From JAUZQZ01 sp036985955 (lineage in GTDB: Bacteria > Pseudomonadota > Zetaproteobacteria > Mariprofundales > Mariprofundaceae): a DNA stretch of 13,686 nucleotides. This document shows positions 1-5,991 of the stretch, piece after piece. Made by a program: the position numbers and the translations under genes. The stretch lies in the NCBI GenBank assembly GCA_036985955.1, contig BTQQ01000033.1:1-13686 (forward strand), in the 5' to 3' direction. The notes below the pieces were generated by a model. It saw only the letters and a program-made list of their open reading frames with translations. It was not told where the DNA came from and did not search any database. Within the stretch, counting starts at the first letter, position 1, and each line of letters opens with the position of its first letter.

Positions 1-478
1 CCTTAGACTCCAGCAGCGCCACCGCCATCGCCGCAATTCCCTCCTTTCTTCCGGTAAATCCCAGATGTTCCGTCGTGCTTGCCTTGATGTTGATGCAGGA
101 AGCATCCACACCGATGATACCGGCCAGATTCCTTTTCATATCCGGCATATAGGATGCAAGTTTCGGTTCCTGCGCCAGCACCGTCGCATCCAGATTTGTA
201 ACTTTCAGCCCGTTCTTACCTACATGCCGCATCACTTCGGCCAATAGGTCCAGGCTGTTCGCATCCTTGTAACTATTATCGGTGTCGGGGAAAAAATGGC
301 CGATATCGCCCAATCCGGCCGCGCCCAGAAGAGCGTCGCAAACAGTATGGGTCAAGACATCAGCATCGGAATGTCCCGCCAATCCCCTGGGATACGGGAT
401 ATGCACACCGCCCAGAATCAGTTTTCGCCCTTCGGAGAATGCATGCACGTCAAATCCCTGGCCAATCCGTAAACTCAT
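1..478 (-). CDS. ispF: 2-C-methyl-D-erythritol 2,4-cyclodiphosphate synthase (3' end cut off)
   Basis: IspF converts CDP-methylerythritol 2-phosphate to the 2,4-cyclodiphosphate, releasing CMP, in the cytoplasmic MEP pathway to isoprenoid precursors. Reading the minus strand gives 159 residues with no stop before the window edge. The family is about 160 residues, so only a few C-terminal residues are missing. The N-terminus reads MSLRIGQGFDVHAF, with metal ligands D10 and H12; a further metal His is at about 44 (in VLTHTVCDALLG). GDIGHFFPDTD and the C-terminal STTEHLGFTGRKEG stretch are typical of the family. The ATG overlaps the ispD stop as ATGA, and a GGAGG Shine-Dalgarno lies 7 nt upstream inside the last codons of ispD, so translation is probably coupled to ispD. 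Nothing looks broken. The identification is firm; only the end is unseen. Confidence 0.96.
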   Translation of the reverse strand, partial: MSLRIGQGFDVHAFSEGRKLILGGVHIPYPRGLAGHSDADVLTHTVCDALLGAAGLGDIGHFFPDTDNSYKDANSLDLLAEVMRHVGKNGLKVTNLDATVLAQEPKLASYMPDMKRNLAGIIGVDASCINIKASTTEHLGFTGRKEGIAAMAVALLESK

Positions 479-1161
479 TTCTTTTCCTCCATATAATGCT
501 GCAACCACATCATATCTTCCTGCGTCGTGATTTTCCGGTTGTTAACGTCGCCCGGACTAACAAAAACGGGAAACCCCGCAGCCTCCAGCATGGAAGCATC
601 ATCCGTATGCAGGTGCATGCGGTCCTTTTCGGATTCAATGGCCGCAACAAACCATTCCCGGCGCGCCACCTGTGGCGTCTGCACCGCACGCAGGACACGA
701 CGATCCAGGGTTTGCAGCACCCGTCCCTCTTGGTCCACACATTTAATGGTGTCATGTACCGGAACACCCGGTACAGCTGCACCATGTTGCCCGGCCGCAT
801 CCAGAACGCTGGCCAGCAACCCAGATGAAGGAACAGGCCGCGCCGCATCCTGCACCGCCACCCACTCCACATCGCTGGAAAGTGCGGCAATCCCGTTGGC
901 CATGGAAATGGCGCGTTCTGCTCCCCCTGTTACGGGAGGTAGTATATCAAAGGGAAACGATTGCTTCTCAAGGCATGTGGCAAACCGTTCGTCACCTGTC
1001 GTCAACACAGGTTGTACGGCGGAAATCCGAGGTTCTTCCGCCAGACTGTTTAGCGCAATCAGCACCAAAGGGATATGGTTCACGCGCTGGTATTGCTTGG
1101 GGATTTCGCCGCCAAAACGCCGCCCGCTGCCAGCAGCCAGAAAAAGTACCGTAACCTGCAT
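475..1161 (-). CDS. ispD: 2-C-methyl-D-erythritol 4-phosphate cytidylyltransferase
   Basis: IspD transfers CMP from CTP to methylerythritol 4-phosphate, the MEP pathway step two before IspF. The 228-residue product matches the usual length of about 230. Visible motifs are the N-terminal nucleotide-binding loop LFLAAGSGRR (7-15) with PKQ at 21-23, GGAERA at 79-84, DAARP at 105-109, TPQ at 162-164, TDD at 186-188 and NRKIT at 208-212. The ATG at 1161 places the AAGSGRR loop at the expected distance from the N-terminus. The ribosome site is weak (CGGGG two bases before ATG). The stop TGA overlaps the ispF ATG, the common arrangement for these two genes. ispD diverges from ypjD across about 100 bp. 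A long open frame on the opposite strand is only a coding shadow. Confidence 0.97.
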   Translation of the reverse strand: MQVTVLFLAAGSGRRFGGEIPKQYQRVNHIPLVLIALNSLAEEPRISAVQPVLTTGDERFATCLEKQSFPFDILPPVTGGAERAISMANGIAALSSDVEWVAVQDAARPVPSSGLLASVLDAAGQHGAAVPGVPVHDTIKCVDQEGRVLQTLDRRVLRAVQTPQVARREWFVAAIESEKDRMHLHTDDASMLEAAGFPVFVSPGDVNNRKITTQEDMMWLQHYMEEKK

Positions 1162-1208
1162 AACCCCGATTGTGTCGTATCTCCACGCCGGGTCAAATCA
1201 TCTGCGCA

Positions 1209-1237
1209 TTGCAGGTGTGGCGGCATTCATGGATAAT
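1209..1237 (+). promoter_or_regulatory. Candidate promoter for ypjD-corB
   Basis: TTGCAG (1209-1214) and GATAAT (1232-1237) are separated by 17 bp in the 102-bp gap between divergent ispD and ypjD. The -10 matches the sigma-70 consensus at 5 of 6 positions; the -35 is weak at 3 of 6. Transcription from here would give a leader of only about 20 nt before the ATG at 1264. This is a pattern match only. Confidence 0.35.
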
Positions 1238-1263
1238 CCGGGTTTACACACCGTGACAATGAT

Positions 1264-2085
1264 ATGACATCTATTTACTTATTCCCCATTTCGGGAGGTA
1301 TCACCGCGATCTGCGCATGGCTGGTATGGTCAGGCGTGTGGGGCAAGCCTCGGCTAAGCGCAAAAGCGCTTGCTCTGGTTCTTTCGGCATCCATGCTTAT
1401 CAGTCTCTACGCACTGATCCGGCTGGAACCCATCACCAATTGGGGGCTGGATTTCCGCCTTGCGGCTTCCGTAGCAGTTTGTACGCTGATTGTGCAATAT
1501 ATTTACGTGCTGGGCCTTCTCCGTCATGGCATCCATGGTCTGGGGCTGTTCCTGCTTCCGGCAACCGCCATTCCACTGCTACTCATACCGTTACTGTCCA
1601 ATACCCCCATTTTACGCATTCAGGCAAGCTCAATGATGGAAACAAGCCATCTTCTGTTCTCACTGCTGGCTTACGCCGTGCTCACACTTGCCACGTTACA
1701 TGCAATCATGCACCTGCTACTGGACCGTGCACTCAAACGTAAACAAATCGGACCCATCGTGCAGGCGCTTCCTTCCTTGCTGGAAGTAGAAAACCATATG
1801 TATGGCCAGGTCAGATCAGCCACATGGCTTCTGGCACTGGGTATTCTGACCGGATTGATCTGGCAATGGGAATGGGTAGGACATTTTGCTTTGCTTTCGC
1901 ATAAGGTCATTTTATCCATATTTTCATGGGCCGTACTGGTCTCGCTGCTTACCATGCGCAATCGGGCCGGATGGCAGGGTAAACGTGCCAGTTGGATGGT
2001 AGTTGCCGCCTATTTACTGTTACTTCTGGCCTATTTTGGTGTTCGTATTGTTCAGGCCTGGTTACATGCTCCTCTGGGCTCCTGA
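1264..2085 (+). CDS. ypjD: YpjD-like inner membrane protein, CcsA/HemX cytochrome c assembly family
   Basis: The 273-residue protein is almost entirely hydrophobic, with about eight predicted membrane spans. It resembles YpjD of gammaproteobacteria, which falls in the cytochrome c assembly (CcsA/CcmC/HemX) superfamily. Histidines in membrane-proximal positions, H129 (in METSHLLFSLLAY) and H213 (in LLSHKVILSIFSW), sit where family members carry conserved histidines. The Trp-rich WWD haem-handling motif of true CcsA is not evident, so a role in haem export is not shown. corB follows 25 bp downstream on the same strand, the same neighbour as in E. coli (ypjD/yfjD), suggesting one operon. There is no clear Shine-Dalgarno before the ATG at 1264. 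The family assignment is good; the biochemical function is unknown, and haem or metal-related membrane work is inference. Confidence 0.85.
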   Translation: MTSIYLFPISGGITAICAWLVWSGVWGKPRLSAKALALVLSASMLISLYALIRLEPITNWGLDFRLAASVAVCTLIVQYIYVLGLLRHGIHGLGLFLLPATAIPLLLIPLLSNTPILRIQASSMMETSHLLFSLLAYAVLTLATLHAIMHLLLDRALKRKQIGPIVQALPSLLEVENHMYGQVRSATWLLALGILTGLIWQWEWVGHFALLSHKVILSIFSWAVLVSLLTMRNRAGWQGKRASWMVVAAYLLLLLAYFGVRIVQAWLHAPLGS

Positions 2086-2110
2086 CACCAGTCAATCAGA
2101 ATAAAATCGG

Positions 2111-3385
2111 ATGAATACATTTGCTTTATCCTGGCCAGGCATCATTGGTATTCTATTCCTTTTGCTGCTGGCATCCGCTTTTTTTTCCGGCTCGGAAACC
2201 GCGCTGACTCGTGCCCGCCGCTTCCGTCTCCGTCTGCTAGGCGACCAGGGAAACAGTGGCGCACGCAAGGCGGAGCATCTTCTCAATCAACCCGAACGCA
2301 TGCTTGCTGCAATCCTTCTGGGCAACAACTTCGTTAACATTGCCGCTTCCAGTATCACTGCCGCCGCCTTCGTGGCCGCTTTCGGGCAGGCAGGGATCGT
2401 CTACGCCACCATTGCCATGACCATCGTCGTCGTATTGCTGGCGGAGATACTGCCCAAGACGATTGCAGTCGCCCATGCTGAAAGCATTGCCTGCCATGTA
2501 GCCGGCTCACTGCAATGGATTATGCGTATACTGACGCCACTAACCGTTATTCTGATGGGTATTATCAGTTTGATGCAGCGCATCCTGAACATCCCCAAGG
2601 GGACGGATACAGAATTAACACATCAGGAACTGGCGAAGATTATTGATGTAAGCGCGGAATCGGGCGTACTTGATGCGGCTCGCGAGCAAATGCTGCTGAA
2701 CAGCCTGCATCTACACGAAGTTCCGGTCAAAGCCCTGATGACGCCACGAAAGGACATGGATGTACTGGACGCTTCATGCAATGTAGCCCAGTGCCTGCAA
2801 GAAGCGATACATAAGCCGCACTCACGTTACCCCGTTTTCCATGAGAAGACAGACCAACTGATTGGCATTGTGCATCTGCGCGATCTGGTGAAACATCAAC
2901 ACAGCAATTCATCACTCCAGGATGCGGTTATCTGGCGCGACCTGCCATTTGTGCCCGCTAACAAAAACGCACTGCAACAACTGTTTGATTTTCAGAGCCA
3001 TCATCAGCATATGGCAATTGTCGTTGATGAATACGGCGATATTGATGGTCTGATTACCATGGAAGATATTCTTGAAGAAATTGTTGGCGAAATTGAAGAT
3101 GAGTCCGACACGCCAACCCTGCCCGAAATGTGGCCGCAACCGGATGGTTCGCTGGTCGCTGCCGGCACTGTAAACCTTCACGATATTAACCAGGCATTGG
3201 AAATTCAGCTACCGGAAGAAGGTTCCACAACCATAGGCGGTCTGATTGTGGAACAACTGGGAGCTCAGCCAGAGGCAACCATGTGCCTGCAAATAGGTGA
3301 TGTACGGCTGGAGATTCTAACACTGAACGGCAACTGGATCAGCCGTGTGCACATCGAGAAACAAAACGGGGACGCCCCCGAATAA
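2111..3385 (+). CDS. corB: CorB/YfjD-type CNNM transporter (DUF21, CBS pair, CorC_HlyC domain)
   Basis: This 424-residue inner-membrane protein has the three-part build of the CNNM/CorB family, linked to Mg2+ (and Co2+) efflux. The DUF21 membrane domain spans about 8-165, with FSGSETAL at 25-32, GNNFVN at 71-76 and EILPKT at 112-117. A cytoplasmic CBS pair follows at about 205-330. It holds VPVKALMTPRKDMD (204-217), SRYPVFHEKTDQLIGIVHLRDLV in the first repeat and the signature VVDEYGDIDGLITMEDILEE in the second. The C-terminal CorC_HlyC domain (about 345-416) contains DGSLVAAG and STTIGGLI. Length fits E. coli YfjD/CorB (about 420). It lies 25 bp after ypjD and converges on the uracil-DNA glycosylase gene, with 16 bp between stops. 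Family members were long annotated as haemolysins; the Mg2+ transport role is family knowledge, not shown here. Confidence 0.93.
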   Translation: MNTFALSWPGIIGILFLLLLASAFFSGSETALTRARRFRLRLLGDQGNSGARKAEHLLNQPERMLAAILLGNNFVNIAASSITAAAFVAAFGQAGIVYATIAMTIVVVLLAEILPKTIAVAHAESIACHVAGSLQWIMRILTPLTVILMGIISLMQRILNIPKGTDTELTHQELAKIIDVSAESGVLDAAREQMLLNSLHLHEVPVKALMTPRKDMDVLDASCNVAQCLQEAIHKPHSRYPVFHEKTDQLIGIVHLRDLVKHQHSNSSLQDAVIWRDLPFVPANKNALQQLFDFQSHHQHMAIVVDEYGDIDGLITMEDILEEIVGEIEDESDTPTLPEMWPQPDGSLVAAGTVNLHDINQALEIQLPEEGSTTIGGLIVEQLGAQPEATMCLQIGDVRLEILTLNGNWISRVHIEKQNGDAPE

Positions 3386-3401
3386 AGAATACCGGATGTG
3401 T

Positions 3402-4082
3402 TTACGTCATCATCGATTGATAACGGCGGTATAATAGCCTCAAGTCTGTCCAAACCCGTGATTTTTGAGATGGAGAACGCAACAGATAGGCCGGGTGATA
3501 AGTGACCCATACCGGAACGCCACGGTGTTCATGCCATTTTCCCCGCAACGACGCCAGGGGCTCATCTGTCTGCAACACACGCTGAGCGGCAACTCTGCCC
3601 AGCAGACACACGATTTTCGGTGCAATGGTATCCCACTGGGGGTCAAACCACTGCGAACATGCTTGCACTTCTTCGGGCTGTGGGTTGCGATTTCCGGGCG
3701 GACGGCATTTCACCACATTCATGATATATACGGACTGACGATCGAGTTCCAGCGCGGCCAGCATCCTGTCCAGTAGTTTTCCCGCACGACCAACAAAGGG
3801 TTCGCCTTTCATATCCTCATCGTGACCGGGAGCTTCGCCAATAAAAAGAATATCGGCGCGGGGATTGCCTGTGCCAAACACCACCTGGGTTCGTCCCCGG
3901 GATAAAGCACAGGCCGTGCAATGCCCTGCCTGTTTGGCCAAATCTTCCAGGTTCACCGTATCAGGTATCGCCGCGGGGGCAGATTCCAGATGGTGGGGTA
4001 ATATTTTCCCAGCATCCGGCAATGGCGTTACCACGCCAATCTGACGCAAATAATAATCAGTCAATAATGCCGGATCAGACAT
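3402..4082 (-). CDS. Type 4 (Fe-S) uracil-DNA glycosylase
   Basis: The enzyme removes uracil from DNA to start base-excision repair. The 226-residue product carries family 4 hallmarks. Four cysteines (55 and 58 in HCTAC, 126 in NVVKCRPP, 142 in VQACSQW) are placed to bind a [4Fe-4S] cluster. Motif A is GEAPGHDED with GEPFVGRAGKLLD (82-105). Motif B is HPAYLLR (196-202). A basal region RPPGNRNPQPEE follows the third cysteine. I prefer the ATG at 4082: an AAGG lies 11 nt upstream. An in-frame TTG at 4094 would add four residues (MCRP) but sits only 2 nt from the fbp stop. The gene follows fbp by 14 bp, so it is probably co-transcribed with it. It lacks the family 1 (Ung) motifs and should not be called ung. 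Confidence 0.93.
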   Translation of the reverse strand: MSDPALLTDYYLRQIGVVTPLPDAGKILPHHLESAPAAIPDTVNLEDLAKQAGHCTACALSRGRTQVVFGTGNPRADILFIGEAPGHDEDMKGEPFVGRAGKLLDRMLAALELDRQSVYIMNVVKCRPPGNRNPQPEEVQACSQWFDPQWDTIAPKIVCLLGRVAAQRVLQTDEPLASLRGKWHEHRGVPVWVTYHPAYLLRSPSQKSRVWTDLRLLYRRYQSMMT

Positions 4083-4096
4083 TGGCCGGCACAACC

Positions 4097-5044
4097 TTAC
4101 GCCGTCAATCCGTCCACGGCGGCGTGAGAACCAAGATACACCGGCACACGCTGATGCAGTGCTTCGGGTTGCACATCAAGCACGGGTTGCTCGCCGGTAT
4201 GCGCCTTGCCACCCGCCTGCTCCATCAGGAAACCCATCGGAATAGCCTCATACAGGAGTCTGAGTTTACCCGTCGTATTCTTTGCATCCGCCGGATACAG
4301 GAACACGCCACCCTTGAGCAACGTACGATGCATGTCCGCCACCATGGCACCAACATAACGCATGCCCAGCTTCTCGGTATGGCGCACGGATACCAGCTTA
4401 TCGGCCACGCCATGCAGCCACTGCGCCGAATTGGCCTCATTGACGGAATAATATCCGCCGGATTGAGGAATCTTCATGTCGGAATGGCTGAGTTCAAAGC
4501 GGGCATTGTTTGCATTGTAGGTATAACCATTAACGCCAGCGCCAACGGAACACACCAGCATCGTTGCGGGACCATACAAGACGTATCCTGCGGCAATAAC
4601 ATTCCTGCCAGCCTGTAACGTATCGTTGACATCAGGGCGCTGATCACTGGCGGAGTTTCGTTTGACAACCGAAAAGATTGTCCCCACAGGGCCATCCACA
4701 TCAAGATTGGAGGAACCGTCCAGGGGATCTACCAGCACCAGATAAGGGGCGGAAGCGTATTCATCAATCACCAGTAGCTCTTCCTGCTCCTCAGAACCAA
4801 CAGCGCACACATGGCCAGTAGATCGCATTTGGTCGAGAAAGATTTCATCCGATAATACATCCAGCTTTTGCTGCTGTTCACCCTGAACATTTTCGCCACC
4901 TGCCAATCCCAGCGCGCCACGGAATACAGCACCTCGCAGCAAAGCTGCGATTTCAATGGCAGCCCTGCCAACGCCCTGTATGACGGGCATCATGGACGAA
5001 CCATTGGCCCCTTCCTCGGCAATCCTGTTCAATGTATCGCTCAT
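4097..5044 (-). CDS. fbp: Fructose-1,6-bisphosphatase class I
   Basis: FBPase hydrolyses fructose 1,6-bisphosphate to fructose 6-phosphate and phosphate, in gluconeogenesis and, in autotrophs, the Calvin cycle. The 315-residue protein has the class I metal and substrate motifs in order: VGSEEQEE (82-89), DPLDGSSN (106-113), the sugar-phosphate region around KLGMRYVGAMVADMHRTL (225-242), and GKLRLLYEAIPMGFLMEQAGG (259-279). Length is slightly below the E. coli enzyme (332). The ATG at 5044 is preceded by a run of seven G that serves as an unusual Shine-Dalgarno, about 6 nt upstream. The glycosylase gene follows 14 bp downstream. Upstream is a 100-bp A/T-rich stretch and then a MITE-like palindrome. 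Nothing in the window shows whether it serves carbon fixation. Confidence 0.96.
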   Translation of the reverse strand: MSDTLNRIAEEGANGSSMMPVIQGVGRAAIEIAALLRGAVFRGALGLAGGENVQGEQQQKLDVLSDEIFLDQMRSTGHVCAVGSEEQEELLVIDEYASAPYLVLVDPLDGSSNLDVDGPVGTIFSVVKRNSASDQRPDVNDTLQAGRNVIAAGYVLYGPATMLVCSVGAGVNGYTYNANNARFELSHSDMKIPQSGGYYSVNEANSAQWLHGVADKLVSVRHTEKLGMRYVGAMVADMHRTLLKGGVFLYPADAKNTTGKLRLLYEAIPMGFLMEQAGGKAHTGEQPVLDVQPEALHQRVPVYLGSHAAVDGLTA

Positions 5045-5144
5045 CTATGTCCCCCCCTGTTGTCAATCCGATAGAGAGAGCGTAACAAATCATCATTAAA
5101 CATTCAAAGAATGTCGGTTGGATGGAAAATATTATCTCATAATC
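5045..5144 (-). promoter_or_regulatory. fbp upstream region (promoter not pinned down)
   Basis: This A/T-rich stretch must hold fbp control signals unless fbp is read from the tRNA side, which a terminator at 5310-5338 makes unlikely. I see no clean -35/-10 pair. A 13-bp palindrome (CATTC AAA GAATG, 5101-5113) could be an operator half or chance. A homopolymer of seven C on the plus strand (5051-5057) forms the ribosome-binding G tract. Confidence 0.35.
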
Positions 5145-5310
5145 TAACTTGGCTTATTCATGAATCGCCGTGATGATCACGCAGGGCCTTTGCCCGCAAC
5201 GGATTCTTGCGAGGAAGGGCGTAGCGATGCTTACGAACGCCTGAGCAACAATTCGTTGCGGGCGAAGGAACAAGTGAGGGCGCGGCAGTATTTATGAATA
5301 ATCCAAGTTA
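5145..5310. repeat. MITE-like imperfect palindromic element
   Basis: This 166-bp non-coding block is bounded by inverted repeats. The left arm starts TAACTTGGCTTATTCATGAA (from 5145) and the right arm (ending 5310) reads, in reverse complement, TAACTTGGATTATTCATAAA, 18 of 20 identical. A second, inner pair at 5187-5201 and 5254-5268 matches at 14 of 15, and a third short pair (GGCGT/ACGCC) lies near the centre. Almost the whole element can fold on itself. It has no open frame of note. Size, terminal repeats and lack of genes fit a MITE or the joined ends of a deleted insertion sequence. A possible TA target duplication is ambiguous because the arm ends are themselves palindromic (TAA...TTA). 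The source transposase family is not determined. Confidence 0.6.
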
Positions 5311-5338
5311 AAAAAGGAGGGTGCGTAAGGCACCCTCC
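5310..5338 (-). terminator. Rho-independent terminator of the tRNA-Val/tRNA-Asp transcript
   Basis: GGAGGGTGC (5316-5324) and GCACCCTCC (5330-5338) form a perfect 9-bp G/C-rich stem with a 5-nt loop. Read on the minus strand it is followed by a run of six T, the standard intrinsic terminator. It lies 6 bp beyond the CCA end of tRNA-Asp. Confidence 0.9.
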
Positions 5339-5344
5339 CGAGGA

Positions 5345-5421
5345 TGGCGGAGCGGACGGGATTTGAACCCGCGACCTCCGGCGTGACAGGCCGGCATTCT
5401 AACCAGCTGAACTACCGCTCC
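5345..5421 (-). tRNA. tRNA-Asp (GTC)
   Basis: The minus strand reads a complete 77-nt cloverleaf. The acceptor stem GGAGCGG pairs with CCGCTCC, the anticodon stem-loop is CCGGC-CTGTCAC-GCCGG with anticodon GTC, and the T loop is GTTCAAATC. The terminal CCA is encoded. It follows tRNA-Val by 27 nt and ends just before the terminator. Confidence 0.97.
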
Positions 5422-5448
5422 AAAAGTTATCGATATAAGCAAGCGAAC

Positions 5449-5524
5449 TGGTGGGCGAAACAGGGATCGAACCTGTGACCTACGGCGTGTAAAGCCGTTG
5501 CTCTCCCAGCTGAGCTATTCGCCC
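5449..5524 (-). tRNA. tRNA-Val (TAC)
   Basis: The minus strand gives a complete 76-nt cloverleaf. The acceptor GGGCGAA pairs with TTCGCCC, the D arm contains GCTCAGCTGGGAGAGC, the anticodon stem-loop is ACGGC-TTTACAC-GCCGT (anticodon TAC), and the T arm is ACAGGTTCGATCCCTGT. CCA is encoded. It lies upstream of tRNA-Asp on the same transcript and downstream of hupB; no clear promoter of its own was found. Confidence 0.97.
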
Positions 5525-5555
5525 GCTGTCCGATGTGGCTGTGCCGATGAAATTA

Positions 5556-5606
5556 GGGCCGGAAACCCGGCCCCAACAACAATGGCGGGTGAATGAACAT
5601 CCACCC
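5556..5606 (-). terminator. Two stem-loops downstream of hupB
   Basis: On the minus strand two hairpins follow the hupB stop. The first (5587-5606) is an 8-bp stem with one G-T pair and a GTTC loop. The second (5556-5573) is a perfect 7-bp stem, GGGCCGG with CCGGCCC, and a 4-nt loop. The tract after the second (TAATTTCATC) has few T, so termination may be weak or Rho-assisted, and readthrough into tRNA-Val is possible. They could instead protect the hupB mRNA 3' end. Confidence 0.5.
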
Positions 5607-5617
5607 AAATTGGAATT

Positions 5618-5657
5618 ACTTAACGGTGTCCTTCAGGACTTAACGGCGTCTTTCAGG
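5618..5657. repeat. 20-bp tandem duplication across the hupB stop codon
   Basis: Two adjacent copies, 5618-5637 and 5638-5657, differ at 2 of 20 positions (ACTTAACGG-T/C-GTC-C/T-TTCAGG). The copy nearer the gene body is inside hupB and the other is just after its TGA. Read in frame, the outer copy would encode L-K-D-T-V-K followed by TAA, a typical HU ending, so it looks like the displaced original 3' end. Confidence 0.85.
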
Positions 5658-5908
5658 GCCTTACCGGCCTTGAATTTCGGCGCCCGAGACGGCCCCACAT
5701 GGATCGTCTCACCGGTACGTGGATTGCGTGCCGTACGAGCTGCACGATCAGCTACGGAAAATGTTCCGAAACCGACCAGACTTACCGCATCGCCACTCTT
5801 TAATGCATCGGTAATACCACCCAGTACAGCTTCCACGGCATCTGCCGCTGAACTCTTACTCAAATCTGCGGCATTCGCCACACTTGCTATCAAATCTGCT
5901 TTATTCAA
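5633..5908 (-). CDS. hupB: DNA-binding protein HU (HU-beta type)
   Basis: HU is the small dimeric nucleoid protein that bends DNA non-specifically. Starting from TTG at 5908 the product has 91 residues beginning MNKADLIASVANAADLSKSS, the canonical HU N-terminus. GFGTF is at 46-50 and the arm motif RNPRTGETI at 61-69, leading to the FKAGKALKDAV C-terminus. A strong GGAGG lies 5 nt before the TTG. An in-frame ATG at 5926 would add six atypical residues (MLREET) and overlap that ribosome site, so the TTG start is preferred. The gene follows lon in the same direction, as in E. coli lon-hupB, and has its own likely promoter in the 83-bp gap. The 3' end carries a 20-bp tandem duplication that replaces the ancestral TAA ending with an extra Ser and TGA. 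Confidence 0.95.
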   Translation of the reverse strand: MNKADLIASVANAADLSKSSAADAVEAVLGGITDALKSGDAVSLVGFGTFSVADRAARTARNPRTGETIHVGPSRAPKFKAGKALKDAVKS

Positions 5909-5941
5909 TGTTTCCTCCCGGAGCATTTTTGGGTATGGGAA

Positions 5942-5971
5942 CTATAAGTCTCTTACCCCATGCCCTGTCAA
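5942..5971 (-). promoter_or_regulatory. Likely hupB promoter
   Basis: On the minus strand a perfect -35 TTGACA (5971-5966) is followed after 18 bp by TTATAG (5947-5942), or after 19 bp by TATAGT. It lies in the lon-hupB gap, with the start expected about 25 nt before the hupB TTG. A perfect -35 in a short intergenic space makes this one of the better promoter calls here. Confidence 0.6.
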
Positions 5972-5991
5972 TATATTTTTTCGTTTTTTAC

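Noticed and set aside
527..1267. Long open frame (246 codons) on the plus strand opposite ispD
   Set aside because: It is antisense to a clear IspD gene, has low-complexity Ser/Thr/Ala/Arg-rich composition and no recognisable domain or ribosome site. It is a coding shadow.
3386..3401. Possible bidirectional terminator between convergent corB and the glycosylase gene
   Set aside because: Only 16 bp separate the stops and I see no stem followed by a T run.
3402..4094. TTG start at 4094 for the glycosylase
   Set aside because: It adds only MCRP, lies 2 nt from the fbp stop, and the ATG at 4082 has better ribosome-site spacing.
4022..4618. 198-codon plus-strand frame opposite fbp and the glycosylase start
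   Set aside because: His/Arg-rich shadow of fbp codons with no ribosome site or domain.
5972..5989. T-rich tract after lon (two runs of six T on the plus strand)
   Set aside because: On the lon coding strand these are A runs, not T, and no stem precedes them, so they do not form a lon terminator.
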